Below are positions 48,111-64,000 of a stretch of DNA of 64,000 nucleotides, one piece after another. This stretch comes from Odontesthes bonariensis (Eukaryota > Chordata > Actinopteri > Atheriniformes > Atherinopsidae), in assembly GCF_027942865.1 (NCBI RefSeq), contig NC_134524.1, forward strand, positions 7,675,536 through 7,739,535. Reading direction: 5' to 3'. The notes below the pieces were generated by a model. The model searched no databases. It was given only the letters and a program-made list of their open reading frames with translations, and had not been told where the DNA came from. Position 1 is the stretch's first letter, and every line of letters starts with the position of its first letter. The position numbers and the translations under genes are program-made.

Positions 48111-48134
48111 GTGCGTCATCACGCAGAAACGTCC

Positions 48135-48156
48135 TTCTTCTTCTTCTTCTTCTTCT
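48135..48156. repeat. (GAA)n tail of the LINE
   Basis: Seven TTC units on plus; on the LINE strand this is a (GAA)n 3' tail following AAACAG. It lies directly next to the candidate haus3 promoter. Confidence 0.85.
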
Positions 48157-51100
48157 GTTTAATGGCGGGTCATATCTTTTCGACATATACCGCCACCTAC
48201 TGAACTACTTCACAGGAGTGTGTAATAAGGACATAGCCTATGACATTTCATTTCAAATCAACAAAGTAAACTAAAACAAAACCAAATAAACAGAAATAAA
48301 ATTAAAAATAAAACATTATTAAATTCTTTTCAATAAACCTGTATCATTTAGATACATAAGTAAATATCTGATTCTTATTTCTTTCATTTCTTGTTCCTGC
48401 AATACATTGTTAATTTAATTTTCTGCCTCAAGGTTTTTCCATATCTGTCTGGATTGATCAAACTTTTTACATTTAAATAAAACATGTGCGACATCTTCTA
48501 ACACTTGACATTCTGAGCACATGCCATTACTTTTCCCTATCAAATATAAACTAGCATTAAGGCCTGTATGACCCAATCTCAGTCTGGTAAATGCGACTTC
48601 TTCCTGTCTGTTAAGACCCAATGATGTAATTATTTTCCCTCCTATACTTCTCTGGTTCTGATGGTAGTGTCTGGCATTACTCTCTGCTTCCCATTCATTT
48701 TGCCATCTTTTCATAATTTCTGCTTGGATAAATGCTTTAATATCACCTTTGCCCATTGGAACTTGAATCGTAACTTGCTCTGATTCCATTGCCTTTTTAG
48801 CTAGTTTGTCAGCCATTTCGTTTCCCATAATGCCATAATGGCCTGGAATCCAACAAAACTGAATTATTAATCCTAGGTTAGAAATATTTAATAACAGGTG
48901 CTTCACTTCTAATATCAGATCCTCACGTGTTGTGTTTCCTGTTATAAACCTTTGTAGTGCTGCCATAGAGTCAGTACAGATAATTGTTCTAAGAGGCTTG
49001 ATCTCTTCCACCCATCGTAGGGCTGTTATTATTGCAGTCATAGAGTATATTGATAGGAAGTCACTCACTCTGTATTTGTATCTCTTATCAAATTCTGGGA
49101 TGTAAATACCAATACCACACCGACCATTGAGGTCTTTAGATCCATCTGTAAATATTTTCATATATCCATAATAATTATTCAAATAGTTTAAGCAAGCATT
49201 AGTAAAACTTTGTTTGATACTATGTTCTCTTTTTTCTGCCAATAAATCAATGTTTACTATTGGATCAGGGAGCACCCACGGAGGAATACAACTTAAAGCT
49301 AATGCTGGTCCACATTTTATCTCTTTTAGACCATAATTATTAACTAATTTATCAATATTCCAACCAAACCCATTGGACTTTTTAGAATATTCCCAGCAAT
49401 CATTAAATACAGAGAGAGATGGGTTGTTAGAACTTCCCTTCAGCCTGACCCAGTAGGTTAATGACAATTTATCATATCTGAACTTAATAGGAGGTTCCTT
49501 GGCTTCTACTAATAAAGCACTTGTAGGAGTTGTTGAATAGGCACCTAGGGCAATCCTTAGAGCCCTAAATTGCATTCTTTCAATTTTCTTAAGGGAAGAC
49601 TTACATGCTGAGCTATATATTATACAGCCATACTCAATATTTGATCTGATCAGTGCTATATATATATGTCAATCAAAGATTGCCTGTCAGTTCCCCAGTT
49701 ATGTCCAGTGACCATCCTCATAAGATTAATTACCTTTTTACATTTGGTTTCAATATATTCAATGTGATATTTCCATGTGAGTTTGGAGTCCAACCACATT
49801 CCCAGATACTTAAATTTTCCCTTCTCTCAAGTTGTTGATTATATAGCATAAGTTTGTGGGTTTCATGAACTTTCTTCCTGGTAAAATACACAACCTGTGA
49901 TTTTTGTACAGAAAATTTAAAACCCCAATCCACTCCCCATTGCTCAAGTATATTAATATCCTTTTGCATCTTGCCATTAACATATGTGATGTTGTGCCCT
50001 CTTCTCCAGATGACAGCATCATCTGCATATAATAAACCTTCATTATTTTCTCCCAGTTTCTCGTATATGTCATTAATCATTAAATTGAACAAGATCGGAC
50101 TAATAACACTTCCTTGAGGAATACCATTTTCTACAATAAATTCATCGGATAGTGTATCACCTACTTTGATCCATATGGACCGTTGAGAAAGGAAGTTAAG
50201 TATATAGTTATACATTTTCCCACGAATTCCTAATTTTTCTAGCTTGATCAAAAGACCTTCTCTCCACATAGTATCATAAGCTTTCTCAATATCCAGAAAC
50301 ACTGCAACCATCACTTCTTTCATTACTAATGACTTTTCAATTTCATTGCATACTTTTACCAAAGCATCAGTTGTTGACTTGCACTTCCTAAATCCTGTTT
50401 GATATCCTTTAAGAGGGTTGGTGTATTCTAAGAAATAATTTAGACGTGCTACCAAAAGTTTTTCCATTAGTTTGCCAAGATGTGAAGTGAGTGCAATAGG
50501 TCTATAATTTCCTGGGTCACTTGAGTCTTTCCCTGGTTTAGGGAATGGAAGGATTCTCTCCCATTTCCATATATATGGTAATTTCCCTTCATTCCATACT
50601 TTGTTAAAAAGATTAAGTATTTTTTCTAAAATATTGTTCGGTAATTTCCTGAACAGAACACAACATAAGTTATCATTCCCTGGAGCAGAGCATGCAGTAT
50701 TATTTAATGCCCTTTTAAGTTCTGTCATATTAAACTCTGAATCCATAAAAGACATATTTGATTCTTTGGTGTATAAGATATTCCGGTTTACTTTCATTAC
50801 TTCTTCTTTCCGTTTTTTATATCATTCCTCAAGATGGTTACCCTTGTGTATATCTGCAAAACCTTTAGCCAGCATATTGGCTTTATCAATGTCTGAAATG
50901 GCTTGAATCCCATCTTTGATTAAAACAGGGATGTGAGGAGGTTTATATTTTCCTATCATCTTCTTTATCATCATCCAAACTTCATTCAAAGTTGTTTCTC
51001 TACCTATTGAAGAACAAAAGTGTCTCCATGATTCCCTCTTAATCTCTTTAATTATTTTCCGAGCTACAGCCTTCTTCCCTTGATAACTAATAAGATTGTC

Positions 51101-51874
51101 CATCGTAAGTGTTCTACGTAGTATTTTAAAGGCTCTATTCCTATCCTTGATGGCTTTAGAGCACTTATCGTTCCACCATGGAACGTTAATTTGTTTCTTT
51201 TGATTTTGATTAATAGGAATACTTTGACTAGCAGCAGAAAATATAAACGCACTGACATTTCCATTCATTTCATCAACTGTTTGTTCATTATTAATGGATA
51301 GATTTCCACTTCCTTCACATATTTCTACATATTTCTCCCAGTCTGCTTTTTTAAAAACCCATCTTTGAGGAACATAGCCTTGTTCAATCTTGATCTCAAC
51401 ATCAACTTGGCATATAATTGGGAAGTGGTCACTACCCATGCTTGTATTTGTATTTATTTCCCACTCACATCTACTAGCAATTTTCCTATTTACTAAGGTA
51501 AGATCAATACAGGACATTTAATTTTTATAAATATTAATTCTAGTGCCATGGCCATTATTTAAACATACTAACATTCTGTCATTCATCATGTCTTCTACTG
51601 CTTCACCATTCAAATCTGTCTGTTTACTGCCCCATAAACTATTGTGAGCATTGAAGTCCCCACACCAAATCTCTCTGCCGTTTTCCTTGACAATACTTTT
51701 CAATAATTCACTAGTTAATGGTTTACATGGGTTGTAATAGGTAATGATTGTAAAATTCCCACTAACTTCATTAAATATTTCAGTAATCACACATTCATGA
51801 TCTTTGGACTTAGTATGTCTATACAGAACTCCTAATTTAATAAATGTCAGAAACGCCCTTACACCCTGTGTCAC
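48135..51874 (-). mobile_element. Decayed 5'-truncated LINE with endonuclease, RT and RNase H (I/Nimb-like)
   Basis: Minus-strand coding blocks in order: the C-terminal half of an apurinic endonuclease (WCGDFNAHNSLWGS near 51650, then GSDHFPIICQV near 51430); reverse transcriptase (YRPIALTSHLGKLMEKLL, FLDIEKAYDTMW, GIPQGSVISPILFNLMIND, LLYADDAVIW) at 50797-49860; RNase H (FTDGSKDLNG, CTDSMAALQRF, GNEMADKLAKKA) at about 49150-48800; and a terminal CCHC-like knuckle (CSECQVLEDVAHVLFKC) near 48500. In-frame stops at 51518-51520 and about 50822, plus frameshifts at about 49.84 and 49.6-49.7 kb, make it inactive. A (GAA)n tail ends it at 48135. A possible 6-bp target duplication, ACGTCC, lies at 48129-48134 and 51875-51880. 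The clade assignment rests on RNase H after RT and is inference. Confidence 0.88.
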
Positions 51875-51950
51875 ACGTCCACAGTTAAGTTAACCAATCA
51901 TATTTGAGTATAGAGGCTGGTCTCCCGCCCCTCCTCTTCCCAATTTTCCA

Positions 51951-52918
51951 TATAAATCCACTCGTGCTGTCAGTGCATCAACAACTTCTGCGTTGTATTC
52001 CACAGAATAAACATCGGTAAGTCAATGCTATTACACGATGTAGAACATCACATAAGGAAGTTTCTATTTCTAACTTGGCTTTTTGTTTTTCTTGTAGTTT
52101 ACAAATGTTATCTTGCTGTAGATTATCTGTAGATTATATTAATAACGATTTCAAGACCAGTAAAATTGCATGATCAGAGAACAGTATTAACATTTATTGT
52201 CTTCTTCCTGGTCTGTGTGTTATATTTATACATATACTTGTGTTGGTGGGTCAAGATTTTATCATTTCTTGAGAATTACTATGTTTAGGTTAGGAACAAA
52301 TAGTGCCACCTACTGAAAGTAAATTCATGTCTACAGGTGCTTGAGTCTCTGCCTTTCAAAATAAAGAGGTTTACTTGACTTGTCGTCTAAGAAACTGTTG
52401 TGCCATTGCTTACATTTTGTTAAGGTTCATTAAGAAATTAAGCTTTTTATCAAACAGAGCATTTACTCGTGCATTGACTGAGCACATGGGCAACTATTTG
52501 ATTTGTAACTTAAAATCCGTATCAAATCAAAGGAAAACCAGCAGGTTAAAATCATTTACACTGAATGTGTTCAGCAGAAACATTAGAAGCTCTCAAAAGC
52601 TCAATAATTGTGAATGAAATGATGTGTATAGTTCTTTTAACCGTTGTGTTATCTGATTATTAGTTATTGTAACATCTTAATACAAGTTTTTATTCTTATC
52701 GAGCACCAGTGAAGAGAATGTCTGACAGTTGTTGTATTTTTTATATTTTTCTTTTCAATTTCATGGCTGAATTGGACTATACAGAAGTATGTATTAATGT
52801 ATTAATATTAAAGTATGCATCTAAAAAGCCTCACAGTTTTAACAACACTGGGTGTGACACTGCTTTACCGTATGCTCAGTGTCGGTTTGTTGGCAACTAA
52901 CGGCTTTTTAGTTCACAG
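51951..52918 (+). promoter_or_regulatory. ptgr1: Candidate promoter, 5' UTR exon and first intron of ptgr1 copy A
   Basis: A TATAAAT box lies at 51951-51957. It is followed by a short GC-balanced stretch that ends in a strong donor, ATCG then GTAAGT, with the exon ending at 52016. An acceptor TTCACAG ends at 52918, 20 bp before the ATG. The stretch 52820-52938 upstream of the ATG is closely repeated before copy B. The first exon is inferred from signals only; a cDNA would settle it. Confidence 0.5.
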
Positions 52919-52932
52919 TCGCACCCGAATAA

Positions 52933-56662
<3,730 letters not shown>

Positions 56663-56806
56663 TGTGTTACCAGGAAAAGAAATAACTGGATAATTCATAC
56701 CTGCAGGAAAGAGCAGCTTATATACACCTGTCCAAATAGGATCATATAAACATGTCGGTGTATATTTTTTTTATAAAGTTTTTGTAAACAGTGTCAACAA
56801 AATCTA

Positions 56807-56812
56807 AATAAA
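56807..56812 (+). terminator. ptgr1: AATAAA polyadenylation signal of ptgr1 copy A
   Basis: AATAAA lies 145 bp after the TGA of copy A, in an AT-rich 3' UTR. Copy B's 3' UTR has related sequence but has lost this exact stretch. Confidence 0.7.
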
Positions 56813-56829
56813 AGTATTTCTGGACTCAG

Positions 56830-57799
56830 CTCTCTCTGTTTGATCTTTTAAAAGACGTTTTGAACAACTTCAAGCATTACTTTGAGAGACAATAAGACCT
56901 GAAAACTGTCAACAGAGACATTCAGGATGTGGACGTTCATGCATGGCCGTCGTTAGGGGGGGGGCTGTAGCTCCTCTAAAATGTCCTTAAGCCCCCTTTT
57001 AAAAAATTACATTTCATTGATGTCACCATTGGCTTTAACGATCGCCGTGTTAGTGATTGATTTAGCCAGCTTTGGGTCGTGATGTCTGATACACGAAGCA
57101 TTAAAATTTCACATCACAAGTCCCGACAGCCAAATCCACGGAACGTTCCACGTCTTCGTTCTCATCTTCTTCACCGACTGCAGCTGCACCTGATCGAGTT
57201 GAATGTAGGAGATTTTTTTTTAATAGAATATTTATTGAATATTTATAGTTTCAGGGCTGCACGTCAGAGTTTAATGTAAATGTGGTCAGATTCTCGTCTT
57301 TTCCCATGACTTTAATCATTATTCCAACCTCCTTTCCTCAACTTTATTATGTGTTCCACCTAAGTACGGTGCAAACGCCAAAACACATGCACGAGACGCG
57401 CTTGCATGTGTTTTGGCGTTTGCGTCGCGTGTGCTCCGGTCGTTATTTGTGATTGCCGCATTTTTCTCTCGCAGCGTTTTACTGTTGGGTTTGTTTTGCC
57501 GTTCGCGCGTGTCGGCCACCGTACCTAAGCCAATGATAATAGCTTCGGAAAGAGGCCTCTTTTTAAACTATTCCACCGAAGCCGAGGACTAAGCGGGGGA
57601 ATCAGGATGATGCACTTTGGGAAATGGAGTTAAACCAGTCAACTCGGTCTTCTTTCTCCTCAATGCATCGTCCGTAACTCTAGTAACAGGCAGGGCTAGG
57701 TATTGAGCAACGGAAACCTTGGGGCGTACGTGAGAACGTAAGGAACTGGACCACGCTTTACGTCATACGTCAGTCGCGGCGCTCAACTTCCAACCAATC
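56830..57799. other. Spacer between the ptgr1 copies
   Basis: Poly-G at 56956-56964. A GC-richer inverted motif around 57367-57425 (CAAACGCCAAAACACATGCA and its complement TGCATGTGTTTTGGCGTTTG) forms a perfect 20-bp hairpin arm. No gene seen. Confidence 0.5.
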
Positions 57800-62374
<4,575 letters not shown>

Positions 62375-62469
62375 TGCGTTACCAGGAAAAGAAATAACTG
62401 GATCATTCATACCTGCAGCTTATATACACCTGTCCAAATAGAATCATATAAACAGGAATGTTTTTTGTA

Positions 62470-64000
62470 ACCTTTTCATAAAAGATTGGTAAGAAAGTGT
62501 AAATGAAAGCAGCTCTTGGTCCTAATCTAACGGTGTATTTGTTTAAAGACGTGTGATGTATCATTTCAAGCATTACTTCACGAGTAGACTGTATCCTGAA
62601 ACATAGTTTATGTGGCTATGTTGAATGTTTTGGCCCGTGACAAGAACATTTTACGCATCTGAATCTTGTGCATTTACACATTAAACACATGTGGTTTGTT
62701 TGCAGTGATGGATAGTGATTATTTTTTTTTTCTGCATTTTTCACTTCATGTTGGAGACTGGTTTACGATACAGGATCAAGGTGAAGAAAAATGATAAATT
62801 TAACTAAAATAACTTGAACATATTCAGTTGGCGCTGTTCAACTTTAGCTGCCACCTGGAGCCTTTTGTTTGATCAGGAAGCAGACGGCATATTTGAATTT
62901 CATGAGGTTGTAGTGGTGCTGAGAGGCGGATCCATGGTTACATTGGTTGTAGTCTGTTTTTCTCCCGTTCTGAACAAAAGTCAGAACAAATTCTGACTTC
63001 CTGTATATATATTAATGCTATGTTTTCCACACAAAATATAAGAATCTTTTCTCCTCAATTGCATAAATATAGTTTTAAAACATAAATCTTTCACTCTACC
63101 GTAAACTACCAAAATGTGAACAAGACAAATTTATTTGCTGCACAAAATATCTACTATGTAACATTACAATACTGTTTAGTTATACATCATAAAGTTGTTT
63201 GAAAATGTTTAAAGCGTGGATATGACAAACAAAATGAATGGGGGAAAACAAATTAATACAGAGACGATGTCATGAGGAAAGGGGCGTTACTCTCTCATTT
63301 ACGGTAAACCAAGAAATTTGTCAAGTCATTATGACTTGAATCACTCTGAACTCCTTCCCTGATTTTTTTAACGTAATAACAAAACAAATTATTTTTAAAA
63401 TAGATGCTTATTTTACATATATATGGAGCATTTAACAACCGATAACTGCATCAGATAGTAGCTAACAGTTACCAACAGCTTTATTTTTGTGCGTTATGCT
63501 CACACAAATTGATTTGAATGTGATATAAAAACTACTTGGTACTATTGTGTATTATGCATACGCAACATTTTCACATATAAAATATAAATTAAATACTATT
63601 AAAACAGTAAGAAGACAAACGAATCCTTTACCGGAAAACAAAATATAAAGCGTTGCTGGCAATTTTCAAAATAAGTAGCAATATTGTTGAAAGAGCTTTT
63701 ATTCTTGGTAAATAACATACAAATTATACATTGACGATGAAAACAGCCCTTAAGAGAGTACAGTTAACATTCTCGAGGAGCATATGCATAGTTCTGACTC
63801 GTTCGTGAACCCAACTACAAGTTATATAATCTTATTTTGTAAGTCACAAACTTCTGACTTCCGCTTCGTTCGGGTAAGTTACCAGGGGTAACTTGATCCC
63901 GCCGTAATATAGGCGCGGCGTATTTGCTGGAAGTAGGGCATTTCCAAACCCGCTGGGCTTGTCAATTTATCGGAGGACACAAAACCGTAAACAGTAACCA
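62470..64000. other. AT-rich right flank, no gene seen
   Basis: AT-rich DNA with TATATA runs and no exon. The last 130 bp (63880-64000) become GC-richer with CpGs (CCCGCCGTAATATAGGCGCG), which could be the start of another promoter or 5' exon outside the window. Confidence 0.4.

Overview
The window is a piece of nuclear DNA from a ray-finned (teleost) fish. The evidence is intron-rich vertebrate genes with GT-AG (and a few GC-AG) splice sites, L2-, L1- and I-type LINEs, tRNA-derived SINEs, Tc1, hAT and TTAA-flanked elements, an LTR fragment, and abundant microsatellites. There is no bacterial-style gene organisation. I could assemble four genes by following reading phase across exons.

Layout. 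(1) 1-19203: no exon that I can support. It holds transposon remnants: Tc1 transposase debris, two long hairpins, a pair of TA-flanked MITEs, an AAGTC-rich hAT MITE, a 55-bp minisatellite grown inside a LINE tail, and one LTR with a primer-binding site. (2) 19204-39830, minus strand: poln (DNA polymerase nu), 16 phase-consistent exons, 840 codons, from the N-terminus to the start of the polymerase core. The rest of the palm/fingers domain is not visible in the window. (3) 40234-47311, minus strand: haus3, complete in five coding exons (653 aa). (4) 48135-51874, minus strand: a 5'-truncated, decayed LINE with endonuclease, reverse transcriptase and RNase H. It lies exactly between the haus3 and ptgr1 5' ends. 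(5) 52939-56662 and 58531-62374, plus strand: two tandem prostaglandin reductase 1 genes, each eight exons and 329 aa. (6) 62470-64000: AT-rich DNA with a GC-richer right edge.

Gene relations. poln directly follows haus3 on the same strand. This matches the mammalian POLN-HAUS3 arrangement, in which the two share 5' exons. Here the first recognisable poln exon has an acceptor-like sequence in front and lies only a few hundred bases past the haus3 stop, so read-through plus splicing is plausible. haus3 and the first ptgr1 copy are head to head. Without the LINE their candidate first exons would lie roughly 100 bp apart, which suggests a bidirectional promoter later split by the insertion. The two ptgr1 copies alternate between near-identical and strongly diverged exons, the pattern expected from patchy gene conversion.

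I found no convincing new biological system. The most interesting signals are the ptgr1 mosaic, the split promoter, the phase-supported GC-AG introns, and a family of TTAA-flanked palindromic elements in several stages of internal deletion.
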